From NCBI RefSeq assembly GCF_003254395.2, contig NC_037649.1, positions 9,821,931-9,885,930 on the forward strand: a stretch of DNA of 64,000 bases, written 5' to 3'. This DNA is from Apis mellifera (Eukaryota; Arthropoda; Insecta; Hymenoptera; Apidae). A program made the translations under genes and the position numbers. Under the pieces are notes generated by a model that had not been told where the DNA came from, did no database searches, and saw nothing but the letters and a program-made list of their open reading frames with translations. Of this stretch, positions 12,497 through 25,574 are shown piece after piece (position 1 is the stretch's first letter; every line of letters begins with the position of its first letter).

Positions 12497-15433
12497 AATC
12501 TAAATAAAATTCTCATTTATATATAAATAGCTGTCGAATCGCATTTTCAGACAGATCGAACCACCAGTTACTTCGTCCCACGCGTTAAATCACCTGCACA
12601 ACTTTAAATACCTTTCAGATATACGCAAGCCACGTAGCAACGCGACAACGACGACGACACCGCCACCTTTTCTCCTTCTTCTTTCCCCCGCCGCCATAAC
12701 TGATTCTCCACGTTTCAACTTTTACGCTCCTTACAATAAATTATCCCGCGTCCGAAGAACACAGTTCGGCCCTCGCGACTTTTTTCTTTTTCCGCAATCA
12801 TCCCCGGGATGATTTTTCCTCCGTTCGAGGAAATTAGAGTCTGCCTCGACGTGTGCCGGTCGGTAAATCTGTCTGTTCTTACCACCATCTCGCAACGGCG
12901 AGATGGGAACCGTACGTTTCAACGAACCAATTGGCCAACTGATTCTCTCCCGTCCACCTGTGGATACGCGCGAATGAGCGGAGAATATTTTTCCTTCTTT
13001 CTTTTTTTTTCTTTTTTAATAATAATCCAAAAGAAAAAAAACACACGGAGGAAGTTTGATCGCCGTAATAAAATTGCGTTTGCGCGGTGTTAAGATTACC
13101 ATCCGTGGGATACCATCGCATACCATCGCGTGAAATGAATATTGATTAATTTTATTAAAAAGAAGGAGAGAGAGAGGGAAAAAAAAAAGGAGAGAAAAAT
13201 TTCGCCCATAACTCGGGAAATTACCATTATTGATATTCCCTATCTACGCGGCGAAATTAGTCGTCAATCCGAATGCTGCGCGTACGCGTAGAAGAAACCT
13301 AATCTTCCTCACCAACTTTGATTACTACCGTGCATAATATTCTCGTAAAACTGATCGATCCGAGAGAATCTGGGAAATAAATCTATCTACGGGTAAACAG
13401 CAAAAGCGGAAAAATCGGATAATCAAATAGGACGTCGTTACGAGAAATCCCGTAACGACAGATTCTTGCAAAAGTACGCGCAACGTACGTCTCGACGAAT
13501 CAACCGTCGATTATCAACCGCGGATAAATCGAGGAGGATCGAGAGATATCTTTTTTTTCTTCTTCTTCTTTTTCCACGTTTCGACGAAGGCGCGCTTCGA
13601 TACTTAACGGACGGCCGCATCCGTGCTACTACTTTGATCGTCGCATCCTGACCGGTTCATTAGTCACGATTGCTCAATAACAACGGGAGCGGAATTGTTA
13701 CACACCGGCTGTGAACTTATAAATCACATGATCCACGACGTGATAAAGCGTAATGATCCCCGAGAGAGGGGGATAGCTCGCGCTAATTCCGAGGGACTCG
13801 CCTCGCGGGTCGGAGCAATCGCCTCTGTAACCGTGAGCTCGGCAAACGGGGATGCGTATCGCGTGTGTTTCCTCCTCCGCTGTGTTAATATCGAACATTC
13901 CCCGTCGAATGTGCTTTTGCGCATGCGTTTCGCCGGCGCATGCGCGATACGCTCGTACGGAGAAGAGTCGAGAAAGTTGAAAGTTGGTAAATTTCGTTCG
14001 GAAAAATCCTTCTCTCGAAATAAAGAATTGGAATTTGCACGCGTGCAGAGGGTCGTGGGAAATACTCGCGACTGTTGCTCCGTGTAATGAGAGTAACGTC
14101 GGCCCCGGTAATAATAAACTATCCGCGCGAATTCGTCACGTGGACGATAAAGGTTAATCGCGAGTCATTATTATTCCGATCTGCCATTATCGAAGTGGCA
14201 AGTATCGACGCGTTTCCAACGCGCTTTGTGTCGCGAGAGGAGCAGCTGCGCGGCGCCTGACGGAAGAGGAAACGATTAATTTGCAAGAATTAGTCGGCCG
14301 TTTCGTGCCTACCTCGACGACACTAATCGCGCTTCGAGTTCGAGCATACATCTCGACACGCCGCGATTATCGATTTCGCCTCGCCTTCTCTACCCCTTCT
14401 TCACGCTTATCCGCGCGTCTTCGATCTCGATCGGCGCGGGATTAAAATTCCATCGAAACCTGAATATCCAATTATCCGAACTTATTCCTTTTTAATAACA
14501 GACGCGTGTATATGATACAACGTATTACGAGATACGAATAAAATACGAAAGGAGGGACGAAAGGATTTCGAATTCCAAGCCGAGGCTTTTCCTCCTTGGC
14601 TTTTCTTTTCTCCTCTTCTTCCCCTCTTCCTCTTCCTTTCTTCCTTTTTCTCCCTCTCGAGGGAGGTAATGTCGGCTCGTTGTTCGACACGGGGGAGCGG
14701 CGCACGCCCGGTAAGGTACTACTAAAACGAAACGCTTGTATTCGGGTGAGAATGGGACACGGACTTCCTGTTACGTCTCGTATCTTATCGGCGGGTGATC
14801 GCAGATATGGTGCGCCTCCTCGGGACTGGCCGGGAAGGTTACAGAACTAATAGACCACCTTCTTCGTGCGCGACCCTCGTGGCGTGGCCACGTAACCACG
14901 GCCTCTTAACGCCTCCTGTGCCCATCTACATACGGCCACGATCCTCCGTTTCCCATAGATGTTCCCTCCTACCACCTATCCTCTTCGCCCAGGATCACGG
15001 ACCCCTCGTTACCAGCCGGTTGTGTATCCTTCCTATTCCGCCTTATCGCCTCTCGCCTGCCCGACGATTAACACTACACACCGTGCCCTCTCTGTTATGG
15101 CAATACTGTTCCACCCTTGACGCACACCCATGGTACGATGGAATCGACGAATCGTCCACGCGGAGAATATTTCGGCTCGAATATGGATCGACGAATTAAT
15201 CGAACGATCGAACCCGAAGATAATATTTCTACTATCGAGCTTGGCTCAGGATAAGATCGGATAAGACTGACTTTATAAGATGTTCGATTTGTAAACACGG
15301 GATAAAGGGGAAGAGAGAAAAGGAGAGGGAGAAGACGTGGCATTAACTTTGATGCGATTGAATGGAACGGCGATTCGCGAGGCGAGTTCCGGTTGGAGAG
15401 CTCCGGCTTTATGCCGCGCGCAGATTCAACCAG

Positions 15434-15454
15434 ATATATATATATATATATATA
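15434..15454. repeat. (AT)n microsatellite
   Basis: AT run of 21 nt. A second short TA run lies at 15913-15928. Confidence 0.9.
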
Positions 15455-18184
15455 CCCTCCACGTCGCGACGCGGGAATCCTCGAGTCTGAATAATGCCAA
15501 TATCGTCGAGCAAGATGTCCGTCTCGAGACTTTGAGAAAATTCTAGATAAAATAATTAAAATTAATTAAAACCCCTGCTTTTCATCTTTCTCCCTTCCAG
15601 AGAAAAGTTTGTTGTTAACAATCAAGATTCGACGGAGAGACGAAATATCTAATTTCTCCCTCCCTTTTATTCTCCCTTATGGAGAATAGAATCGTGTCCA
15701 CCGATCGCTACCTGGATATACCCCCTCTTACGCTCCTCGCAAGCCTCGTGTACGATTCGTACGTCGATTCCACGTTGGAAAAGGGGGTTGGCACGAGCTA
15801 GGTCGAGGGGGAGAGAGGCCCACGCCACGGATTCCACGGATGCAAATTCGCTCGAGCTATCTCGCCGGATCGTGAGCGTGTTTCGATGGAAAAGGCAAGG
15901 AGAAACGGTGTGTATATATATATATATAAGAAACGAGGGGTCCTGCGCATACGTGCACCACCAGCCACCCACACGAGCCACCGGATCGGCCGTGAGTCCC
16001 TGCCCCCCTCGCCAAGGGGGATATATTCCCGTTGCACTTGCGCCACGACCCATCGCAGCGCGGATGCATGATGTATATCCGCCACCGGGTTAGGCGCAGT
16101 GGCGAATATGCAAAACCGGTGGCGCGGGGGAGACTTGACCCCGAGAGGCTGGGCCTCCTCCTCCTCCTCTTCTCCTTCCGTCGCCGCGTGGCGATCGTGT
16201 TCCAGGGCCCACCGAGCAACGATTTACGCGGCCGTAAATCATATCTCGCTACCAACCCCCTTAACCGGTCCCCCCTCCCTCCCTCGTTAAACGAAGAGAT
16301 CGAAATCGACGACTCGAAAACGGTGCGAGTTCGAACGAATTTTTCCAAGGATTCGAGGAGGGAAAAGAAAGGGGAAACTCGAGTGTAATCGAGATAATCA
16401 GAGCGGAGCGGTATCGATTGTTTTAAAGAGAATTCGTAATCGTAGGAGAGGGTCCATTAGGCGAGATCGATCTACCGTTGCACCGTGTTAAATGATGCAT
16501 GGGAAAATGATTAGGCCGTCGACATCGATTGGGAATAATGGCCTCCCCGGGGAGAAAAGTGGCTGGAAACGCGCCAGAAAGTGTGGTCGCGTCGTCCACA
16601 ACTATATAGATGGAAAGGAAGGAGAAATTATTGGCGAAACGGGAGTATTTCGTGAATTTTTTAAATTTTTCTCCTTATATATCCCGATATTCTTGGAGAG
16701 AATGGCAATCTTCCGTTCCATTCTATTTCCCTCCCGATATTCAAATTTATTAGTTGTATTTATACACATTCGCTAAGTGCGAGTTATTCGCATTCTCGAG
16801 TTATATAATTAAACAGTGTATATTTTCTGTCGAGAATATTTCCATCACGATTCAATCGTAAAATATATATTACGATTGATCGAGAAGAAATATCGTGTCT
16901 TTTCTTCTTCTACATCTTTACCCCGCCAATTTATAGATTTATCGATTACTCGATTCCTTCCCCTTCTTTTCCTTCTATATAGGCGAGAAGAGGCGTCCCT
17001 TGCGATCGATCAAACGAGAATTCATCGTTTCCCCTCTCCATCGACCGAATCGAGTTTCTTAATCTTGCGGGCCATCGTGAAAAATATATCGCGATATTGC
17101 GAAACGATATTTATAAAAACGTCACTCTATATGCAAATAAACGGTGGACACGCGGAGTTGCTAATAATTATGAACGATCGTCGGCGATCGAAAATAAGGT
17201 GCAGGGAAGGTGGTCCTCTCGGTTCATATTTCATCCCGATCTCTTCACCCGTTCCTCGTTTAATCGACATTTTTTTTCACACGCGTCTTTCATTAAATTC
17301 CTCATCGGTTGATTTACGGGCCGGTGCCCCTTTTACGCTCTCCATCTCCCTTCACTCCCTTCCAACCACTCCGCTCCCCTTCTCTCTCTTTCATTTCGTT
17401 TTTATAAAGTGTATCGTCCGCATTTCTATATATTTATTCCCGCGTAATAACGCGCCGACTGCCACCGGTGGAATTATAGACGCGCGCCCGCGGGGACGCG
17501 GGATAAGATCTTCGCGGAGAAAGAAACCGCGTGCGCTGTTTCTTACTTTCTCTCTCTCTCTGTCTTTCTCTTTTTCTTTCTCGAGGTATCGAGGTTGCAA
17601 TATAAATTAACGATCGACCGATTAACATTTCGCGACGCGATCAGCATACGATGCCTCTCTCTCCATGCTGGATCGACCCTCCTCACTTGTTTATCGCAAA
17701 TCATCAAGAGGCAAGCGTCAAAGTGTCCGATGCAAGTGTCGAAATGAGTCAACCGTGCAGCCTCGAGTGAAAAGGAGGATACGATCGTGGAGAGATATCC
17801 GAGCGATAAGACGATTAATAAAGGAAAGAAAGATTGCTCTCTCTTTTTCTCTCTCCCTCATCGTATCGTGGAGGGAAAATATATACAAGGAAATAATAGA
17901 GAGAAAGAAAAAGGAAAGGTTGGTTTTCGTATCGCCGGGAGCGTTTTGCAGAATTCAACTCGGGATGGGATGAATTTGCGCTCGATCGAGCCGGAATCGA
18001 CGACTAATCTCGTCCGCGGCACAGGTGCAACGCGTCGATACATTCCTACACGAGGCCGATCCTTGCCGACCTCGTAATCGTACCGATGTGGAAGAGGTCG
18101 AAACCGAGGGGTCGAGCACCGTTCCACTCTCCTGGACACGCAGGGGGCGAAAGGGAGAGGGAGAAGAGGAGGAGGAGGAGGGCT

Positions 18185-18204
18185 GGATAGTCGCTCGACT
18201 ATCC
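18185..18204. repeat. Perfect 9-bp inverted repeat
   Basis: Arms ggatagtcg and cgactatcc with a 2-bp centre. This is a nearly symmetric site inside a GA-rich block. It could be a hairpin or a dimer-binding site; no partner feature supports either. Confidence 0.7.
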
Positions 18205-20464
18205 GAGGGTTCGAAGGAACAACGAACGATCTTCGTGGCGGGATCCACTCCGCTTCGACTGCGGCTACTGGGTCAAGCGTCGCTGCCTCCGGGGCCACGG
18301 GAATCTCGGTGGTGCATCGAGAGGAGGATGCACCAGTTTCGCGGCGGGGAAAATAATCGATGCGTGAGCTCGATCCGTGAACGCGCTCCGGCAACAAACA
18401 ACACGATCGAGTTGATTTCACGGTGATCGAGAAGAGAAAGAGATGAAGGAGGAGAGAGAAAAAAAGAAGTGATTAATGCTCGATCGGAAAGAAGTTTGCT
18501 CGGGTGCGGTGTGACAAATGGCCGAAGTTCGATACGGATCGGGTTTACGAGAAGTATGCGAGCAGAGATCTGGAATGCCGTTCGATCGAGGTTGCAGAAT
18601 GCAACTTCGATCCTTTCTTTTTTTTTTTTATACCTTTTTTCTTTCCATTTGAATTCGTGTCTCATCGAAGATGTATATATATATGTACACGCAATCTTAA
18701 ATATCGATAAATATAATTTTTCTCGTGTCTCCGCCCATTCTGACGCGCAACCACGAAAAAGAAGAAAAGAAAGCTTGTTTTCGACGCAGGTGCAGGAAAG
18801 AGAGTCCCTAAAGCGAGACGCTTATATCACGCTTTAACGAGCACCGTTAACGTCAAAAATGCAAAGGAGCTTATTACCTTACAAATGAATAACCAAAATT
18901 GAAAGCTGACGTATATATATATTTGGTGTGTACATATATATATATAATTCGCCACCACTGAAACATCGCACACCGACACTGTAATTACCCCCTCCAGCTA
19001 CCACCGCCCCCTAAGGCCGCACGCTCTTTAGCCGCAATTACCGCAAAAAACTCGAAACTTACCGTCGCTCTCCTTATCATTACGCGGCGCATTCTTCCAC
19101 CCCGAGTGAAACGTAAACGCGTTCAAATAACCACCGCGACGCGACGTACGCGCGAAACGTGACAGGGGAGCATCATTACCATCCCCGGCTGAGTTATAAA
19201 TACTTTCGGAAAAACGGCTCTTTCTCGCTTCGCGCGCACGCTTTTCAACTCGTCGTCGTCAATTTTCCGCGGATTTATCCCGCTCGAGATAGAAAACGGA
19301 CCTGGACGATAATACACGATAAGTAATTTAGAAGAAGAAGAAGATACGAAGAAGCGCGAATTCAACGTCGGGAATCGTATCGAGAAATACACCTCGATGT
19401 CGATCATCCTCGAGGCGGCGATCCTCTTCCTCGACACGCTTTTGAAACGATCGACGCGGTATCATTACACGCCGGTTTAACGGGTGGTACGTCGCGTTAC
19501 GTCGTCGTCACGCCGCGCCATTACCATCTCACGCTGCAAGCCGTCTTTCTTCAACCCGGACAGGGATCGGCTAATCGGAAACCATCCACCGAACCGATTG
19601 AATTAGAATACCGCCGTTTCATCAGCGACGCTTCACGGTTAAGTTGGAGAATTTAGCAAGGAGGGAAGGAACGCGTGAAGAAATCCACAAGCAGGGATGT
19701 AAAATGGGAGAAAAATCGGAATTACGAGAGATGATCGCGATTGAACGAATCGTGGAAAAAAGTCGATCGATCCTCGAATCTTGGCTCCTCATCTCCGTGA
19801 CCCACCCACCGCAACTACCAGACCTACCAATCGAGCGTAAACTCACGGAAATTCCTGACCTCCCTTCAGGTCGAAGATGGAGCAGAGAAAGAGAGAGAGA
19901 GAGAACAACTGAAAGTAAGGCGGCCGCTCGCGATACAAATTGACAAGGATCTGGCGCGGCTAACCTTGAGCCGGGAGCATTATTTATCGAATTAAGCGGC
20001 GGCAACGGAGCGAGCGAGTAGGTAGACGGCCGGGACGTGGAGCGTCCAGACGAGAAAACGGTCCGAGGCCGAGGCTGGAAGGTGGATGCTGGTGCTAGTG
20101 GGGGCGTGCGATAGTTCAAGTCGTGAGCGGACAGCCCCGCCCGACACGACCGCGGAGCATCTCCGTTCTGACCCCCGCTGACTTAGTCGGGGGGTGGGGA
20201 GGGAGAGATCCTCCACCAACCCCCCACGCCACCCTACATCCGCGGTCCCACGACCACCGCGGACCACTCTCTCTCCCCTTCCATCCCAGCAGTTCTGTCT
20301 CCGTCCGCCTCGAGCCTCTTCGCTCCCTCCTCCTCCTCCTCCTCCGCCCGGCGACCCACCCCACCCTCGGGCCTAGCGCAACGCCAAGGGCACCGTCCGT
20401 GGGCCCTGCTCGCCGAGGCCAGGATGGGGGATTCATCGCCCGACACCACGCTACTTTCCACCTA

Positions 20465-20481
20465 TCTCTCTCTCTCTCTCT
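20465..20481. repeat. (TC)n microsatellite in a GC-rich block
   Basis: TC run at the 3' edge of the most GC-rich part of the window (about 20000-20450), followed by more pyrimidine-rich sequence up to about 20510. Confidence 0.85.
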
Positions 20482-20735
20482 CCCTCTTCCTCTCTTTCCT
20501 CCTCTCATTCTGGCCTGTCTAGCCAGCCTCGCCTCGAGAAGAAACGCTGGAGGGTATGGGAGAAGGAAGAGAGGAAGGTCGAAGAGGAAGGAGTGATAAG
20601 TGTGGGAAGGGCAGGTTGCATAAGATCTAATATTATGCAAGCGCACACAGGCCTGGATGCGTTAGATCCCTTCGATCCTCTTCCTCCACCTCTTCTGCAC
20701 GACGCACACGCGCAACGCAACGCGTATATACGTGT

Positions 20736-20759
20736 ATGTGTGTGTGTGTGTATATATAC
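20736..20759. repeat. Compound (TG)n(TA)n microsatellite
   Basis: A TG run passes directly into a TA run (tgtgtgtgtgtatatata). Alternating purine-pyrimidine sequence of this kind can adopt Z-DNA or cruciform forms. Confidence 0.88.
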
Positions 20760-21365
20760 ACGGAATCGAGCGTGTCGAGAGCCGTTTCTTTATCCCTCTC
20801 CTTTTCTCTTTCACTCTCTCTCTCTCTCCCCCCCCCTGTGTATTTGCCATTCGTGTGTATATACCTTTATCCTAGCTGCATAGAAATCGCACGAGCGTTG
20901 AACCCAGGAAGTGGCCATGAAATAGTCATTCCTGAAAGGTTAACTCTCCTACCGCATCTCGCGGGGGCCCCGAGGTCGAGCCTCAAAGTCCGGAAAGTCC
21001 GCGGCCGGACCGAACGGCAGAGACGGATGAAAGATGCCAGGACCCAGGCTCCGACTCCGGATCGGGGAAAGGTCTCCGCGATCGGCTCCGTGCCCGGTTT
21101 CGACTTCCTCCTATCGATCCCCCTCGCGACCCGGCCAACATTCTATCAGAAGCGTAATTAACGAGTGCTACACTTGCACGACTTACCACCGCCCTCCGCC
21201 TCCTTTCCTTCGAATGGAACCGTAAAATTTCTCCCCCCTTCGTTTTTCGCCGAGCTCGAATCGAGCGCGACCCGTTCCCACGAATCGACCATTTACCGGT
21301 CGAGCAAGCGAGGTCGAGGATCGAAGCGAAACGTCGAACGTGTCAAAATTTGATCGGGACCGTAC

Positions 21366-21396
21366 GTAGTAGTAGTAATAATAGTAGTAGTAGTAG
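21366..21396. repeat. (GTA/ATA)n trinucleotide repeat
   Basis: Imperfect run of GTA with two ATA interruptions. On the minus strand it reads as ten Tyr codons in a false frame. Confidence 0.9.
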
Positions 21397-21729
21397 GCCG
21401 GGAGGATGGATAGAGGCGCGTAGAGTTTGACCGGTCGCCTCTCCCGCTCCACCACCGGCCCCCTCTCCTCGTTCACGACGTGGCTACGCCGTGAGGAGCA
21501 GTACCTACGGGAGGAGTAGTACCATCGGGGCCACGAGGGTCACAGGGCTAAGGCACTTCTCACGCCCCCGCCATGTCGGAGAAGAACACCCCCACTTGGA
21601 CGGATCTTACGTACGTGGCACGTCTTAAAGCGGCCGATTAGTATACGTGCTTAATTACCGGTAACGCGCGCCCATCACGCCGGGGGTATCGATCATCATC
21701 GCGCCACTCCACGAGCCTCTGATGAATTC

Positions 21730-21747
21730 GAGAGAGAGAGAGAGAGA
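21730..21747. repeat. (GA)n microsatellite, first of a pair
   Basis: Begins with aattcgagagagag. A second tract with the same aattcgagagag entry is at 21801-21826, so the two may derive from one local duplication. Confidence 0.88.
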
Positions 21748-21800
21748 AAAAGAATACTTCCTGGATAAAATAAGAACGTTTTTCGAACGTTCTCAAATTC

Positions 21801-21826
21801 GAGAGAGAGAGAGAGAGAGAGAGAGA
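21801..21826. repeat. (GA)13 microsatellite, second of a pair
   Basis: Uninterrupted GA run preceded by caaattc, as in the neighbouring tract at 21730. It ends 38 nt before the ATG of a 140-codon plus-strand open frame. Confidence 0.92.
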
Positions 21827-21862
21827 AAGATTGAAGACGATAGTCAGTATAATAATAAATTC

Positions 21863-22062
21863 CTATGAGAAAGATGAGCGATGAAGATGCAAGGCCGACG
21901 ATCGTCGAGATTGAAGCGGCGCGCACGACGCAGTCGTCGAAGATCGACGATCTCGGTGTTCGATCTTGGAAACGTCAGCGGATATCTTCGGTGGAGGCGA
22001 GTAAACCCGATTCGGGTAACGCGAACGAACGACCTGTCGTCGTATCGCCATTGTATCGAAAA
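21863..22062 (-). CDS. Possible further exon of the KLF-like gene, phase-compatible, ending in a stop
   Basis: Seen: the minus strand has a long polypyrimidine acceptor (tttcttttttttctcgcttcag) just before 22062. The exon then reads in the frame required by the donor at 29148 (incoming phase 1). Translation runs FDTMAIRRQVVRSRYPNRVY, then SPPPKISADVSKIEH, a Ser/Arg-rich part, and a stop at 21863-21865. I see no good donor inside. If used, it would end the protein about 66 residues after the CtBP exon, without zinc fingers. Against it: the plus strand of the same stretch is open for 140 codons (21865-22287), so open frames here may be chance, and the polypyrimidine tract is also a simple repeat. 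It could be an alternative terminal exon or nothing. Confidence 0.17.
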
Positions 22063-23555
22063 CTGAAGCGAGAAAAAAAAGAAAGAAAGGAAAGGGGAGG
22101 AGGATGGCGACGAATGGTTCCGGGTTTGATGGCCATCATCTCTCCTCCTTTTCGGCTCATCGCGTCAACCTTTCGATTCGGATCGAGGCACCTTTCTAGA
22201 CCCGGAGGCGCGTCAAGGATTTCCTCGTCGTCCCTCGTTACATCCTCCGGCCGCCCGTTAACCTCTCTATTCGACTGGCCAATTTAACCCACCAACTTCC
22301 GACCGTTTGCTCGATTATCACCGGTCGATCCGTTTGAAAGTGTGCCCCGCTACCGTTTCCTCCTCTTAACGCTGTTTCCACGGCATCGAGAGGGAGAGAG
22401 AGAGTGATGGAAGGTGAACGGTCCATCGTCGAAAGCCATTCAATTCGTACTCTCCTATTCCTTGCGCGGGTCTGACGCGTAAATTCTCGCCCGATGGATT
22501 TCTTTTTTTCCCCCTTTTCTTTTTCCTTTTTTCGATGAACGTCGGTAAATCTTAGCCTTTTCACGCTCCGTAATTGCCGGTATAATATAATTGCTTTTTT
22601 TTTTTCTTTCTTTTTTCCTTAAGCGAGAAAGTCGTATTTTTAAAAAGACCTCGAAAATTATGAAAATTATGCTCGACGCTTTCCCTTTCGAATTTTCATT
22701 TCATTCGTGGAGAGTTTCGCGAATATTATAAATCAACTACCGACGATTGTCCGTCACGCGGGAAAATACGCGGGAGAATTCGAGGTGTGTTCCGGTGTGT
22801 ATATATGCGTGCGTGCGTGTGTATGTGTACATTGCTCTTCTCCACCTTTCAACCGGCCAGGATAATAACTCAGCGAGGAATAAAAAGGTGAAGGGAAGGG
22901 AAGGAACAAGTACGAACGAAGGAGAAATGGACTTCACGAAGTAGAAAGTCGTGAAGGAGGCGACGCGTTTCCATCGGCATAGCTTACACAAGCCGGCTGG
23001 TTTAGGCTCTCGAAAAGAGTTGGAGAAGGAAGGGAGGGAGGGAGGAGAAAGAGGAGGAGGAGGAGGTCGGACACGAAGGAGGAACGGTACCGACCGTTTA
23101 CACCGTGACGAGGACGAAAACGTGGCGCAACGGAACGTTGGCGTTATGTAAAAGCGTAAAACGACTTAAAGATTCGCCTCACGCTTTGCCCTCGCCAAGA
23201 AGCTTCTCCTTTTTTTCCACGAAAATCCATCTTCCCCGGCTCGCTCTTGCGATTCTCTCTCTATTCTCCACGCCTCTCTCTCTCTCTCTCTTCCTTCCCT
23301 TCTCCTTCTTCCTCGATCCAATCTATCCACCCATCCATCTATCCGGAGAAAATAGTTTTCATCAATTGAGAAAGAATTCTCCCGACGATTTGACGAATCG
23401 CGAGGGGGTATTATATACACTCGCAGCTATTGTATATAATATCGGCCTCATAAAATATTTATCGCGCACCGTTATTGAATAGGAAGGGGCATAAATGTAA
23501 TTAATTGTCCCGGTATCTTGCGCTCGATCGCGGGGAGGAGGGAAGCGCAGGCTTC

Positions 23556-23574
23556 GTACGTACGTACGTACGTA
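23556..23574. repeat. (GTAC)n tetranucleotide repeat
   Basis: Self-complementary GTAC run directly followed by a donor-like aaggtaagt. A second such run is at 44020-44041. Confidence 0.92.
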
Positions 23575-25554
23575 AGGTAAGTCAAGGCGAACTTGATGTT
23601 ATCGGCGAAAAGGAAAAATAAAAAAAGAAGACAACAGGTGTCTTGTTCGGTAACGGCCATTACACGCTGAATAATTTTCGATAACCGATATTATAACGTT
23701 ATAAATAACCACCGACAGGTTCTCGCGAAAAAAAAAAAAAAAACATTCGTCCCCATCTCGAAACGCGTAAATTATACGTTCGTTCGTTCCGTTTAATCGT
23801 CCAAAGGGATAAACGCGAGTAGACTTATCAGAGGAGGGTCTCTTATTAATTAAAAAAAAAAAAAAAAGAATCCGGCATTACGTAGCTAATTAACAGGGAA
23901 TCGGAGAGGAGTTGATCGAAGAAGGCACGACTCGAGCATCCCTTCTTCCCATCCCATGTGAACAAGAGGCGAGTCGACGACGAAAGAGGTGGAGGAGGAG
24001 GAGGAGGAAAGCTTTATCCGACTTTATCTGCTGACAGTGTCGAAGCGCGAGGGACTCCGATCGATTCTGTACAATCGCTTACGGATCCGATTCTAACTAT
24101 CGGTTAAAGATGGAAAAAGAAGGGAGGAAGAAGGAGGAATAAAGGAGAGAGAGAGAGAGAGAGTACGCGTCTCTACCCCCATGAAGAATCTAAGATCGTA
24201 TCGTGAAATGGTCGGAGCGCGATATGACCACCGTCTATTGCTACTCGTCTTACCTGAGAGCTGTTCTCTCTCTCTCCTTCTTTCACTCTCTTCCTCGTTC
24301 GATGATCGCCTCGCCATTCAGCACGAGGACTTATCTCGATCGACGGAACATGGCCACGGTGTGCTCCGTGCCTCTGATAAAGGCCCATTCCCTTAATTGC
24401 GGCCTAATAAAATCGCCACACTATCGAAAATTGCCCGCTCCCCTTTTATTGGAAAAATCATTATTTCGAATTTTGATAGATCGATGACAAAAAGCGATGA
24501 ACATTCGCGAGAGGAAGAGAGAAAATTTTGAAATTTATCCATCCACACAAATCGATCGAGCGCCGCTTTAAAAGTCCGACAAAGGCACAGTTGGAACGGA
24601 ACTGATTACCCAACAACGGTGTCTACAAATCCGAACCGAGCAACACGCTTTTTATCATCGAATCGGTTATACCCGGTCACCGATTATCAGTCCCGCCATT
24701 CGCCAAGGATTTATCTCGATGCTCGAAACATGCCACCGGCGGGCGCAACCGTTCGAGATAAGGAAGAGCTATGATAACAAGCCGCTATTTGCCGGCTTGC
24801 AACACACCGTGTCACGCCGCTACTGTGCACCCTGCACGTGCTCTCTCTCTCTCTCTCTTTTTGTTTAACTTCCGATCAACGTTGTCGCGATTCCGTTATC
24901 AGCTTTTAAACCGCTCTGTGGGCGAACACGTGGGACGAGGTGGCACGGCCACGATTCCGTTCGTCGATCGAATAGTAGACATCCGTGTAAGGTGGAGTTT
25001 AACAGGTGTCGTTGCAACGAGTGAAATAAAGAAACTCTCCAATTTTCAAGGGAAATTATAATCATATATATAATTTAATTATATATATATTTCGTTCGAA
25101 ATTTCTTTCGACGACACGGAAAGAAGAAATTTCGACGGGAGCTGGTGTTTCCACTTCTTTAAACGTACAAGAAGATCCCGGTGAAACCGTTAATACAGTT
25201 ACGCATTATCTAGATTGCTACCCGTCGGCTTCCGCCGGCCGAGAAACAGCATGAGTAATTAATCAAAGACAATCAAACTCTGGGAGCGTGGACTCGAACC
25301 GACTCCCAACAAAACGGTACGTCTATCCGTCATCCTCCTCTCCGTTTCTGAAACCGCGGGGTGGGGAAAAAAAATGGCAAGAGGATTCGCCGGAAAGATT
25401 GTTCTTCTTGAGCGAACGAAAAAGCTCGCGCGTCACTTTCTCCTATACGAATGTATTGTGTATTTTCTGCTTTCGAAATGTATCGAATCGAACGAAAACT
25501 CGACGTGTCTCTTCTCCGTAGAACTTTCTTTAATTATAGACGGATAACAAAGGT

Positions 25555-25574
25555 GTCTGTCTGTCTGTCTGTCT
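25555..25574. repeat. (GTCT)5 tetranucleotide repeat
   Basis: Five GTCT units in a row, unrelated to the other simple repeats of the window. Confidence 0.93.

Noticed and set aside
16816..17610. 264-codon plus-strand open frame
   Set aside because: No recognisable domain, it ends in SLSLSFSFSFS from a pyrimidine tract, and there are no splice or promoter signals I would trust.
25262..25310. tRNA-like B-box (ggttcgagtcc on the minus strand)
   Set aside because: The surrounding bases do not form a T-arm, acceptor stem or A-box in the right place.
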